A stretch of DNA of 64,000 nucleotides from Bifidobacterium commune. GTDB lineage: Bacteria; Actinomycetota; Actinomycetes; Actinomycetales; Bifidobacteriaceae. The notes under the pieces are model-generated. The model saw only the letters and a list, made by a program, of their open reading frames with translations. It did no database searches and was not told the DNA's origin. The stretch spans positions 62,001-126,000 of the forward strand of contig NZ_FMBL01000003.1 of NCBI RefSeq assembly GCF_900094885.1, in the 5' to 3' direction. This document shows positions 9,113 through 18,890 of the stretch, piece after piece (positions within the stretch are counted from its first letter, which is position 1; each line of letters starts with the position of its first letter). The position numbers and the translations under genes are program-made.

Positions 9113-9940
9113 TCAGCCTTCGCGATAAACCCTGTGTGCGGAGGCTTGCGCACGCGGACGCACCACCAGCGAGTCAACATCCACGCTGTCGGGCAAATCT
9201 AGCGCCCACTCGATGCATTCGGCAATGTCATCACCGGTCAACGGATCCGGCACCCCTTCATAAACGGCATCGGCCTTGGCCCGGTCGCCATGGAAACGGT
9301 TGAGCGAGAATTCCTCGGTCCGCACCATGCCGGGGGAGACATCGATGACACGCAACGGCTGACCGACCTGCTCGAACCGCAGCACCTGGGCCAGAACGCG
9401 CTCAGCCGACTTAGCCGCGCAATAGCCAGCGCCTCCCTCGTATGGTTCGATGCCCGCGACCGAGGACACGACCACCACTGTGCCGCCGCCAGGAGCCTGC
9501 TTCAATGCCGGCAGCAGTTTCTTGGTGATGCGCAAGGTGCCGAGCACGTTGACCTCATACATGTTGCGCCAATCATCAATGTTGCATTCTTCAATCGGAT
9601 CCTGACCAATCGCTCCGCCAGCGCAGTTGACCAGTGCTTTCACCGGTCCGCCGCGCAAAATCCGGTTTACGGCTTCCTGCGTAGAGGCCTCATCGGTCAG
9701 GTCACAAACTACATATTCACACGCATCTCCGAGTTGGTCTGAAAGTTCAACCAGCTTATCTCGACGCCGCGCAAGCGCAACGACCTTCCACCCCGCAGAC
9801 GCCAACTGCAACACAGTCGCACGACCAATGCCGCTGGACGCACCAGTTACCACAGCCCTTTTTGATGTAATCGTGTTACCGAGCCTGATTTCGGATTTTC
9901 CTTCGTATTCAGCTGTAATTCCAGCCTGTGTCCCCACCAT
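9113..9940 (-). CDS. Short-chain dehydrogenase/reductase (SDR)
   Basis: 275 residues of the classical SDR type, an NAD(P)-dependent oxidoreductase. Seen: cofactor motif TGASSGIG at 32-39, NCAG at about 105 (variant of NNAG), the catalytic serine region VVSSVAG near 160, and YCAAK (Y173, K177). The proline-glycine turn SPGMVRTEEF follows. The start at 9940 is chosen because GGAGG is five bases upstream; an upstream in-frame ATG at 9988 has no ribosome site. Such proteins are often annotated as NADP-dependent serine/3-hydroxy acid dehydrogenases, but the substrate cannot be read from sequence. Confidence 0.88.
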   Translation of the reverse strand: MVGTQAGITAEYEGKSEIRLGNTITSKRAVVTGASSGIGRATVLQLASAGWKVVALARRRDKLVELSDQLGDACEYVVCDLTDEASTQEAVNRILRGGPVKALVNCAGGAIGQDPIEECNIDDWRNMYEVNVLGTLRITKKLLPALKQAPGGGTVVVVSSVAGIEPYEGGAGYCAAKSAERVLAQVLRFEQVGQPLRVIDVSPGMVRTEEFSLNRFHGDRAKADAVYEGVPDPLTGDDIAECIEWALDLPDSVDVDSLVVRPRAQASAHRVYREG

Positions 9941-10119
9941 CGAGAACCTCCTCGTCACTGCGTGAGCATCTGATATGCCATTGCGCATCGTCTACATCAA
10001 TCGGCGATACCCGATTACTAACGCTACCGCAAAACGGCTTCACCCAATTTAGGCAAATAGTACATTTTGTATAAATACCCCCGGTACAAGGCACGCAAGC
10101 AATTCCCTGCGCCCGTTAA

Positions 10120-10704
10120 TCACCAGACCAACTCATTGTTCAGCGCACGACGCCACTCACGCCATTCGGGCAGATATGCATCCATTCGTCGCTGAAATTC
10201 GACACCATGACCACTGGCCCACAAATGCGTCATCTCATGAACCAGAACATATTCCAAAAAACGCCGATCCATAAGACCTAACTGCAAATTCAGCCGAATT
10301 CGCCCGGTATTCGGAGTGCACGAGCCCCAACGGGTATTCATCAGCCGCAGCGTGATATGCGTCGGCTTCCGGCCAACTATGGGTTCCCAATGCTCCAGCA
10401 GCACCGGCAACTGCGCATTGATATTTGCCGCAGCCAGACGCTTATTATCGTCCGTCCACTCAAAGACAGCACCGTCGATTCGTTCCTTCTGGCGTTCAAT
10501 CCAGACCCGGCGACCCCGCACAAACGAGGCGATCTCTTCATCCTGCATGCGCGCAGGCGCACTCACTTCAACGGCCCCAGTCGGGGGCTTTACTCGCAAA
10601 TACATGTTGCGCATGGTCTTGCGGGTCACTTGCACCTCAAAACCATCAACGTGCAACGTCGTGCGCGAAACGATTTTGGCTTTCTGGCGACGGCGATAAG
10701 GCAT
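10120..10704 (-). CDS. YgjP-like (DUF45) zinc metallopeptidase
   Basis: 194 residues. The zinc motif HEMTH (H156, E157, H160) is followed by GHGVEF, providing a further His (H166), and preceded by the RWGSC signature (125-129) of the YgjP/DUF45 family. The arrangement is that of M48-like soluble peptidases without membrane segments. The physiological substrate of these proteins is unknown. It stands alone between the SDR gene and the tRNA pair; no operon partner is evident. Confidence 0.85.
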   Translation of the reverse strand: MPYRRRQKAKIVSRTTLHVDGFEVQVTRKTMRNMYLRVKPPTGAVEVSAPARMQDEEIASFVRGRRVWIERQKERIDGAVFEWTDDNKRLAAANINAQLPVLLEHWEPIVGRKPTHITLRLMNTRWGSCTPNTGRIRLNLQLGLMDRRFLEYVLVHEMTHLWASGHGVEFQRRMDAYLPEWREWRRALNNELVW

Positions 10705-10799
10705 GTCTGCATTCTCTCGCGCGCGATTGACTAGGCCAGTATTTCGGCCAAAACTTTTTATGTCTTCAAAAAATGTTCACGACACGCAAGCTTGTCAGA

Positions 10800-10827
10800 T
10801 TGACTTTTACCCTCCAACTGGTAGAGT
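10800..10827 (+). promoter_or_regulatory. Candidate promoter of the tRNA-Ile/tRNA-Ala transcript
   Basis: TTGACT at 10800-10805 and TAGAGT at 10822-10827 are 16 bases apart and end 31 bases before the tRNA-Ile 5' end. This is one of the better sigma-70-like matches in the window. Confidence 0.55.
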
Positions 10828-10858
10828 ATCTGTTTGTACGTCTCAGAACGTGCTGTTC

Positions 10859-10932
10859 GGGCCCGTAGCTCAGCTGGTTAGAGCGCATCCCTGATAAGGA
10901 TGAGGTCGGAGGTTCAAGTCCTCCCGGGCCCA
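10859..10932 (+). tRNA. tRNA-Ile (anticodon GAU)
   Basis: A 74-base cloverleaf: acceptor arms GGGCCCG (10859-10865) and CGGGCCC (10925-10931) plus discriminator A, D-arm GCTCAGCTGGTTAGAGC, anticodon stem CATCC/GGATG with GAT at 10893-10895, and T-arm GGAGGTTCAAGTCCTCC. CCA is not encoded (ACG follows). Confidence 0.97.
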
Positions 10933-10989
10933 CGCAAGTTCCAAAAATCTTTTATGACATTGATAAACAGACTTGGAACAGTGCACAAC

Positions 10990-11062
10990 GGGGCTATGGC
11001 GCAGCTGGTAGCGCATCTGCTTTGCAAGCAGAGGGTCGCCGGTTCGAACCCGGCTAGCTCCA
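10990..11062 (+). tRNA. tRNA-Ala (anticodon UGC)
   Basis: A 73-base cloverleaf: acceptor arms GGGGCTA and TAGCTCC with one G:U pair, anticodon stem TCTGC/GCAGA with TGC at 11023-11025, and T-loop GTTCGAAC. It lies 57 bases after tRNA-Ile and is probably on the same transcript. CCA is not encoded as part of the mature 3' end beyond the discriminator. Confidence 0.97.
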
Positions 11063-11212
11063 CAAGCGGGGTTTTCGGTATTTTTCCGGAAGCCCTTTTT
11101 CATACTGTTTTCGGTTTGCTTCCAAGACTTTCGATTATTTCCACGATTCTAGCGGTAACATCATCTCATCATAACCGTAAATGGTCAGGATAAGGTATGG
11201 GCAGGTTACGAA

Positions 11213-11313
11213 TTAGGTTACACACCTACCCGAGCAACCCAAGAGTTTTACTAGTTCCTGAGTTTGCCCGCGAGGATCTCTAACGTACCGACCCATAACT
11301 GAACCTCAGTTAT
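11213..11313 (+). promoter_or_regulatory. Candidate iron-repressor sites upstream of feoA
   Basis: Two dyads lie in the 318-base gap before feoA. The first, TTAGGTTACACACCTACC at 11213-11230, contains a TAGGT/ACCTA dyad and begins like the DtxR/IdeR box. The second, at 11295-11313, is a perfect 19-base dyad: ATAACTGA (11295-11302), centre ACC, TCAGTTAT (11306-11313). Both have the size expected of DtxR-family operators, and iron control of feo genes is common. The protein that binds is not shown by the sequence. Between them and feoA a short GCCC/GGGC hairpin occurs. Confidence 0.45.
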
Positions 11314-11380
11314 TTCCCGGCATTACCCCAATTAAAAAAAGCCTTTACAACAGGCCCGCTGATGGGCTATTCTCCCAAGT

Positions 11381-11611
11381 ATGGACGAATCGTTACGAAC
11401 CTGCCCACTCGGAGTGGATGTGGAGATATGCAGGATGGACTTCGAGGCTCGCAGCCGTTTTCGGCTCAACGAGCTTGGCCTTCGCGTGCATGAACCGATT
11501 CGCGTCATCCAAAAGGCGGTGTTCGGCGGATGCGTAGTGGTGCATAGCGGCGAACGCATCGCGGTCGATGGAGGCACGGCCCGGCATATTTTCGTAGTCC
11601 CTCGAACGTAA
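11381..11611 (+). CDS. feoA: FeoA family protein
   Basis: A 76-residue SH3-like FeoA domain protein, cytosolic, which assists the ferrous-iron transporter FeoB. Recognised by size, by the pattern LRTCPLGVDVEICRMD...LNELGLRVHEPIRVIQ...GGCVVVHSGERIAVDGGTARHIFV, and by its place 102 bases ahead of feoB. The ATG lacks a strong ribosome site, so the exact start is somewhat uncertain. FeoA, FeoB and the small downstream protein form a standard three-gene feo operon. Confidence 0.85.
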   Translation: MDESLRTCPLGVDVEICRMDFEARSRFRLNELGLRVHEPIRVIQKAVFGGCVVVHSGERIAVDGGTARHIFVVPRT

Positions 11612-11713
11612 CTCTTATACTACAAATATTATAGATTTACGAAATCTGTCGAGCGGCATTATACATAAAGTAATTATCCTCTCGTCATTCGCTGTATTCC
11701 TGGGACGGCTAAC

Positions 11714-14137
11714 ATGGTTCGGATTGAAAACATCGATGGTTCCATTGACTCGGGCCTGAAGTCCGATTCCACGGCATGCCATTGCAAAGACAGACATGCG
11801 GACATTGGCATCACCGAAAGCGAACAAGACCCCTCCTGCCAAACCGACACCGAATATGCGGAACATGGCAGCCACCACCACCGTCGCGGCCTCGCAGTGC
11901 TTTTGCCGACCAGCCATCACCATCTCGAATCCTCCGGGCACGCATCCGGCACGCAGTCGATGCACAACCAAACCGATCTAACCACACATACAATCCCTCG
12001 CATCGTCTTCGTCGGCAATCCGAACGTTGGAAAATCAACGCTTTTCAACGCAGTACTCGGCTCGAATGTCACAGTGATGAACGCACCGGGCACCACAGTT
12101 CTCGTGGAATCGGGCAGTCTGAAACACGATGGTCAACTGTGGGATTTCATCGATACCCCCGGCACCGTGTCATTAGATGCCTACAGCCCCGATGAACAGG
12201 TGGCTGCGGAAGCCACAATCGGCCTTCATCATTACCCCCGACCCGATCTTGTCGTGTTCGTATTCAATGCGGCTTCTCCGTCGAAATCATATTATCTTTT
12301 AAGTCAGCTCATCGATCTGGGCCTGCCAATCATCATCGCCGTCTCCATGCTCGATTTGGCCGACAAACAGCACTCTCCAGTGACGTTGCAGAGGCTTAGG
12401 CAGACACTTCCCGGAATTCCGGCAATCAAGGTCGATGGCCGCACCGGCGAAGGACGGGACGAGCTGCTGAGCACCATCGCCACGGCGCTCACCGAGGCAA
12501 AAGCGCAGCGCAAAGTGCACGAAGCAGAAGGAATCATCGAACCACCGACAACAGCCCATGAATCGCAACAAAAACAGGGCAGTGATACGGTTTCGCATAC
12601 GGCGTCCGAAATAAGCAAAGCGGAGTCAGCCGCACTCGACGGCGGCGGAGCCGAAATTTCCCGTGAAATTCATGTGAAACTAACTTCGGCACAAATCACA
12701 TCCGGCCCTATCCCGACGCCGACCGCAACGCAGGAGGACATTTCGCGATGGGTGCACAACAGTGCGGATGAGCGGTTCGATTGGATTGCCGAGCAGCTTC
12801 AATCGCTCAACAAGAATCTGCCGCAGAATGCGACGTACACGGCAAATTTTGAGACATTCTCCGACAAACTTGACCGGGTATTGCTGCATCCGGCAGTAGG
12901 CCTTGCCGTCTTTCTTATCACCATGTTCCTTGTTTTCGAGGCGACCACAACTCTGGCCGGCCCGTTGCAGGACTGGTTCGATGTAACGGTGCGCGGTTGG
13001 TGCACAGACGCCGTGGCATGGATTTTTACAGCGATAGGCGGCAAAGCGGCTCTCGACGGATGGCTGTATTCACTTCTGGTCGACGGAGTGCTCAACGGTG
13101 CGATCACCGTATGCACGTTTATCCCGCCGATGGGCATAATGTTCATCATCCTTTCATTGCTCGAGGATTCCGGCTATCTGGCCCGCGCCGCGTTCGTGAT
13201 GGACCGAGCCATGCGCATGATCGGACTTGACGGAAGAGCGTTCCTGCCGCTGGTGGTGGGATTCGGCTGCAATCTACCCGCACTGGCCTCCACACGCACC
13301 TTGCCGGATTCCAGACAACGGCTGCTGACCGGTCTGCTGATACCGTTCACCTCTTGTTCCGCAAGACTGAGCGTCTATGTGGTGCTTGCCTACGCCTTCT
13401 TCGGAAGGTTTGCCGGACTTGCCATTTTCCTCATGTACGTCAGTTCCATAGCCATCATCCTGGCTGTTGGTTTCGTGTTGCGCAAGACGCAGTTCAAGGC
13501 GCTCAAGACACAACCATTTGCCATGGAACTGCCTCCATATCAGATGCCGCGGCTTGTGCAACTGCTGAAGTCGGTGTTGATGCGGCTTTGGTCGTTTGTC
13601 ACGGGCGCCAGTTCCGTCATCATCACAATGCTGATCGTTGTCTGGGCGCTTTCGGCAATTCCGATTTCCGCAGGAGCCGACGGTTCCAACTCGTTCGGAC
13701 ATGTCGATGAGGTCAAGAATTCCGTCTTCGGTGCAGCATCGTCAGCAATTGCGCCGATTTTCAAGCCCGCCGGTTTCGATGACTGGCACGCATCGGCAGC
13801 GCTTATGACCGGTTTCGTTGCCAAGGAAGTCGTTGTCGGATCACTTTCGCAGAGTTACGCACTCAACGATTCCGGCGATCAGCCCGAACAGGATCAGGGA
13901 CAGGGGAGTCTTGGGCAGGCCGTGCATGAGAGCTTCGAAAAGTCCAGCGACGGACATCCCTCGGCCGCTGCGGCAGCATTCATGATCTTTATCCTCGCCT
14001 ATACGCCTTGTTTGGCGACGGTAGCCGAAATGAAGCGACAGTACGGCACGAAAACCGCGTTGCAATCAGTAGGAATGGGACTGTTTGTCGCCTACATTCT
14101 GGCGATAGTGGTTTTCCAGATCGGAAGATTGCTATGA
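11714..14137 (+). CDS. feoB: Ferrous iron transport protein B
   Basis: 807 residues. An N-terminal GTPase has G1 GNPNVGKST at 101-109, G3 DTPG near 140 and a G4-like SMLD. A long linker of about 130 residues follows, then a membrane channel domain with Gate motifs GCNLPALASTRTL and PFTSCSARLSVYV and about ten hydrophobic segments. Odd: about 85 residues precede the GTPase and are rich in His and Cys (CHCKDRH, HGSHHHRR, TSHHHLESSGH), a possible metal-binding leader. The ATG at 11960 would remove this leader but has no ribosome site, and the frame upstream is open from 11714. The stop overlaps the next gene as ATGA. Confidence 0.92.
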   Translation: MVRIENIDGSIDSGLKSDSTACHCKDRHADIGITESEQDPSCQTDTEYAEHGSHHHRRGLAVLLPTSHHHLESSGHASGTQSMHNQTDLTTHTIPRIVFVGNPNVGKSTLFNAVLGSNVTVMNAPGTTVLVESGSLKHDGQLWDFIDTPGTVSLDAYSPDEQVAAEATIGLHHYPRPDLVVFVFNAASPSKSYYLLSQLIDLGLPIIIAVSMLDLADKQHSPVTLQRLRQTLPGIPAIKVDGRTGEGRDELLSTIATALTEAKAQRKVHEAEGIIEPPTTAHESQQKQGSDTVSHTASEISKAESAALDGGGAEISREIHVKLTSAQITSGPIPTPTATQEDISRWVHNSADERFDWIAEQLQSLNKNLPQNATYTANFETFSDKLDRVLLHPAVGLAVFLITMFLVFEATTTLAGPLQDWFDVTVRGWCTDAVAWIFTAIGGKAALDGWLYSLLVDGVLNGAITVCTFIPPMGIMFIILSLLEDSGYLARAAFVMDRAMRMIGLDGRAFLPLVVGFGCNLPALASTRTLPDSRQRLLTGLLIPFTSCSARLSVYVVLAYAFFGRFAGLAIFLMYVSSIAIILAVGFVLRKTQFKALKTQPFAMELPPYQMPRLVQLLKSVLMRLWSFVTGASSVIITMLIVVWALSAIPISAGADGSNSFGHVDEVKNSVFGAASSAIAPIFKPAGFDDWHASAALMTGFVAKEVVVGSLSQSYALNDSGDQPEQDQGQGSLGQAVHESFEKSSDGHPSAAAAAFMIFILAYTPCLATVAEMKRQYGTKTALQSVGMGLFVAYILAIVVFQIGRLL

Positions 14138-14445
14138 CGTCCCGCACACATCACGATTTTTCCATCACAAGCAAGGTTGTCAACGGGCTGACGCACGGTC
14201 AGACACCGAGACAAATTGCGGATCATCTTAACCTGCCGCTCGATTTCATTGATCTTATCATCAGTCAAGAGCGGAATGCAGGACGTCTTGATGTTTACGA
14301 CCTGCGCTCATGCAACTCGTCATCGGGCCAGGGATGCAATCCTGACCCAGAATCGTTGGTATGCGCCGGTTGCCCCATCCTTCCGATGGAGATTCGACGC
14401 CGTCAATCCGTGATGGCTCGAGTGAAATCCAAATTCCGCAGGTAA
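14134..14445 (+). CDS. FeoC-like small protein with four cysteines
   Basis: 103 residues starting at the ATGA overlap with feoB, so it is probably translated by coupling; the frame is open further upstream but that part lies within feoB. The N-terminal half (residues 5-55) looks like a helix-turn-helix (TPRQIADHLNLPLDFIDLIISQ). The C-terminal half has four cysteines in the pattern Cx7Cx8Cx2C. A winged helix plus cysteines suggests a FeoC-type, iron- or FeS-sensing partner of FeoB, although similarity to enterobacterial FeoC is not obvious. Function is inferred from position and architecture. Confidence 0.65.
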   Translation: MTSRTHHDFSITSKVVNGLTHGQTPRQIADHLNLPLDFIDLIISQERNAGRLDVYDLRSCNSSSGQGCNPDPESLVCAGCPILPMEIRRRQSVMARVKSKFRR

Positions 14446-14467
14446 CTTCACCTGTGCTGAAATCCGC

Positions 14468-15352
14468 TCAGCAGTTTGAATCCTCGTCACCGTGCCTCAT
14501 TTCCCCTTGGAATTTGAGCGCGCGACGCAGTGAGGAAACCGATCCAAAACCGCAACGGTCCGCAATCTCCATCAACGTCAGCGACGGCTGGCTCTTACGC
14601 AGCTCAAGGGCCGCCTCCGTCCGTGCCCGGCGAACAAGCGCGGTGAAATTGGTGTCCGCCTCCTGCAAGGCCAGTTGCACCGTACGCACGGAAACGTTCT
14701 CATGTTCGGCGGTTTTGATCACGCTCAATGCAGAATCGGTGTAGTTGCCGGCAATATACTTGCGCACCCGCTCAATCAGCGGCATGACACTCATACCCTG
14801 ACCAAAGCATGCGATGAGCAGTGATCGAGCGACATCGTTGGCCACGGTTTGCAATGTTTCCACCATTTGTGTGCTTTGGTTGCGAAGATTGCAGGCGCTC
14901 ATCACAAACGCCAATAGGGGCTGCAACGAAACAACATCGAGTTCCGAATTGGTTCCCATCATCGAAAAGGTCTTGTAATCCGGCAGAATGGTAGCGAAAA
15001 GACGCGAGGAAAGACTTACCGCAATCAACTCATTGGACGGAGCGATTGCCTTAACCACGACATCGCCGGTATTCGGCGGAACAAGAAAAACACCCGGGTT
15101 GCGTCTGAGAATCCTTTTGCTGTTGACCATGCTGATTTCGACATGGCCATGAAGCGAAAAAATCATGGTGGCCATTTCAGCTACATCATCGCCGCGCTGC
15201 CAATCCATCACAGCATCGGGCAATGCCGCATGATACAAGCTGACTTCAGGAAATATTGCGGAACGAACGGTCATCTTTTTGTTTCCCGGCAACGTTCGAA
15301 TACGTGAGTTGCGAGGCCTGCCATTATCCGATGAGTCATTGCGTTCCAGCAT
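14468..15352 (-). CDS. AraC-family transcriptional regulator
   Basis: About 294 residues. The C-terminal 100 residues form a two-helix-turn-helix AraC domain: IERVRKYIAGNYTDSALSV, then VSVRTVQLALQ, and the second helix LTLMEIADRCGFGSVSSLRR with the family signature. The N-terminal 190 residues are a likely cupin-type sensor domain resembling AraC_binding regions that respond to an unknown ligand. The start is uncertain: ATG at 15352 is preferred, with GGAAGGA 14 bases upstream; GTG at 15364 and ATG at 15274 are alternatives. It is convergent with the feo operon and next to mscL; the regulated genes are unknown. Confidence 0.82.
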   Translation of the reverse strand: MLERNDSSDNGRPRNSRIRTLPGNKKMTVRSAIFPEVSLYHAALPDAVMDWQRGDDVAEMATMIFSLHGHVEISMVNSKRILRRNPGVFLVPPNTGDVVVKAIAPSNELIAVSLSSRLFATILPDYKTFSMMGTNSELDVVSLQPLLAFVMSACNLRNQSTQMVETLQTVANDVARSLLIACFGQGMSVMPLIERVRKYIAGNYTDSALSVIKTAEHENVSVRTVQLALQEADTNFTALVRRARTEAALELRKSQPSLTLMEIADRCGFGSVSSLRRALKFQGEMRHGDEDSNC

Positions 15353-15472
15353 TCCCGAACACACCGTCCTTCCGACTTGGCAAATCTACGAAGCCAAGCA
15401 TACTAGGCAGCCACACATATGGACCTTATCCGCGTTCGCTGAGACCAGTCCTCATAAACCGTTCAATCTACA

Positions 15473-15931
15473 TCATGAGTTGATATGACGGCCAATAACT
15501 TCATGTTCACCATCGGAGCCACCTTTTATTTCATTAAGCTCGTCAGCAATCTGCTTGAGCAAATCGACGGTTTGCTGGTCAGTGCTGATTTCCTTGGCAT
15601 CATCGCTGTCCTTCTGCTTTTTGAACATCGCATCGGACAAATCACGGAACTTATTGATGGGCACAAGAATACAGAAATAGACGGCAATGGCCACAAACAG
15701 GAAGTTGAGCAACGCTCCTAGGATCGCACCGATGGAAACGGTGGAGTTGTTGAATGTGAACGTCAGCACACTGTTCAGATTCGGTTTGCCGAAAAGCATG
15801 GCTATCAGTGGGTTGATGAGATTCTCGACAATTGAATTAACGACGGCGGTCACTGCAGCGCCCATAACCACGCCGACTGCCATATCGATCACATTACCCC
15901 GGACGATAAATTTCTTGAAACCGGTAAACAT
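15473..15931 (-). CDS. mscL: Large-conductance mechanosensitive channel MscL
   Basis: 152 residues. It opens under membrane tension and releases solutes during osmotic down-shock. Seen: the N-terminal MFTGFKKFIVRGNVIDMAV helix typical of MscL, TM1 (AVGVVMGAAVTAVVNSIV), a periplasmic-side loop, TM2 (LNFLFVAIAVYFCILVPINKF), and a charged cytosolic helix at the C-terminus (VDLLKQIADELNEIK). The start at 15931 is preceded by GGAGG and matches the family; 16 extra in-frame codons upstream are not used. It is divergent from gdhA. Confidence 0.95.
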   Translation of the reverse strand: MFTGFKKFIVRGNVIDMAVGVVMGAAVTAVVNSIVENLINPLIAMLFGKPNLNSVLTFTFNNSTVSIGAILGALLNFLFVAIAVYFCILVPINKFRDLSDAMFKKQKDSDDAKEISTDQQTVDLLKQIADELNEIKGGSDGEHEVIGRHINS

Positions 15932-17607
<1,676 letters not shown>

Positions 17608-17632
17608 TCCTTTCCGAGCTCATTAATTCACT

Positions 17633-17669
17633 AAAGACCGCCGCTGACACCACATCACCGGCGGTCTTT
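17633..17669 (+). terminator. Rho-independent terminator of gdhA
   Basis: Perfect 11-bp stem AAAGACCGCCG (17633-17643) / CGGCGGTCTTT (17659-17669) with a 15-base loop, 26 bases after the stop; the right arm ends in a T run. Confidence 0.85.
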
Positions 17670-17771
17670 AAAATACCTGCGCAAAAATCACATATACATT
17701 TGTCGTTTCTTAGCGCATACCCAGCCTAATTCTCGCTGAACACAATTGTCATCATGCATTTACCCATTGCT

Positions 17772-18729
17772 TCATTCCAATGAGTAATACTGAGAAAGAT
17801 CATTGGGACTCGATCCATGCCACTTCAAAATCTCTTTATCTTTCAGACCTTTTAAAACCGTCCGAACCGTTCTTGGAGTGCAATCTATTCTTGCAGCTAA
17901 TTTTTTACAGTTACTTGCCCCTCTGCATAAGCCAACTGTACAGCAGCGATTTCATAAGCAGATAGATTACGAAACACTTTTGGGTCAATTCTTCGTTCAA
18001 GAGAATCATTATTTCGCAATAAACGAGATGTAATGCTGTTTTCGAGTGTTAACTGGACTTTGACATGCTCAGGTTCAGAATAAACGGGATCCTTCAGAAA
18101 AGCACTTTGCATTTCTGTATAAATACGCTGCACACCTGCATTGGTGAGATGATCTCCAATCAAAATTTTCGGCTATGGAGCACTTGCTCTTCCGAGAAAT
18201 CGTCACCATTTATCTTTCGCTTATAATCATCAAGTACTTCATGGTCGATATCTGCAATCCCCGACCATTCAACAATTTCATCTTCAAATATCCGTTGATT
18301 CTTGTCATATTCCAGACGGATAATCTGATCATGATTCAACTAAATACTTTTATCCACTACCCTCAAAAAGACATTTTTATCGTCTTTGAGATGAACTACG
18401 ACGTCATTTGAGGCTGCAACACCCAAAAGAAGCACTTCATCATTTTCATCATCATTATTAATCACGAAAACAACGCGTACTGAAACCGATGGAGCCGGCT
18501 CACAATAAAAAATGTGACAACGCCGAAGCTCCTCTATATTCTAAGCACCGCTACGCCGAAAACCTGTTACTTTGCCATCATCTTCGATGTCTATCGCTAT
18601 TGTACCTCCCGAAGCATTCGCAAAAGCACTGATATGCCGCGCTAAATCTTTAGGACGGATTCGGGAACTTTTCCTGTCAAAGTATTGCCCCTCCTCCAAA
18701 GAAATTAGTTGCCTGATATCAGAAGACAT
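17772..18729 (-). pseudogene. Decayed AlbA_2 (Schlafen-like) domain ATP-binding regulator
   Basis: On the minus strand the reading frame begins MSSDIRQLISLEEGQYFDRK, the start of an AlbA_2 domain, with ASGGTIAIDIEDDGKVTGF following. It is then interrupted by TAG at 18541-18543 and again at 18340-18342. Reading continues through EYDKNQRIFEDEIVEW. A frameshift lies in a short T run at 18166-18169, after which ILIGDHLTNAGV resumes. A large part of the middle of the family's usual protein is missing. A further shift lies in the T run at 17901-17906, after which a winged helix (KLAARIDCTPRTVRTVLKGL) ends at 17772. Two stops, two shifts and a deletion make it non-functional. Relatives are AlbA_2-wHTH transcriptional regulators. 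Confidence 0.75.
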
Positions 18730-18890
18730 GATTGGTCATTCCCCGTCACCATGTTTCCTCGGCAATTACTCGGCAATCCACTCAGTTTCGCAGTCATACG
18801 TCGTCAGAACAACAACATTCCGATTAACAGCGACGTTAAAATGACAGGAGATAAAGCCTTCGGCGCTAACAAAACCACTATCATGAATAC

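Noticed and set aside
10859..11062. Part of an rRNA operon spacer (tRNA-Ile/tRNA-Ala pair)
   Set aside because: No 16S or 23S sequence flanks the pair; it has its own promoter-like element.
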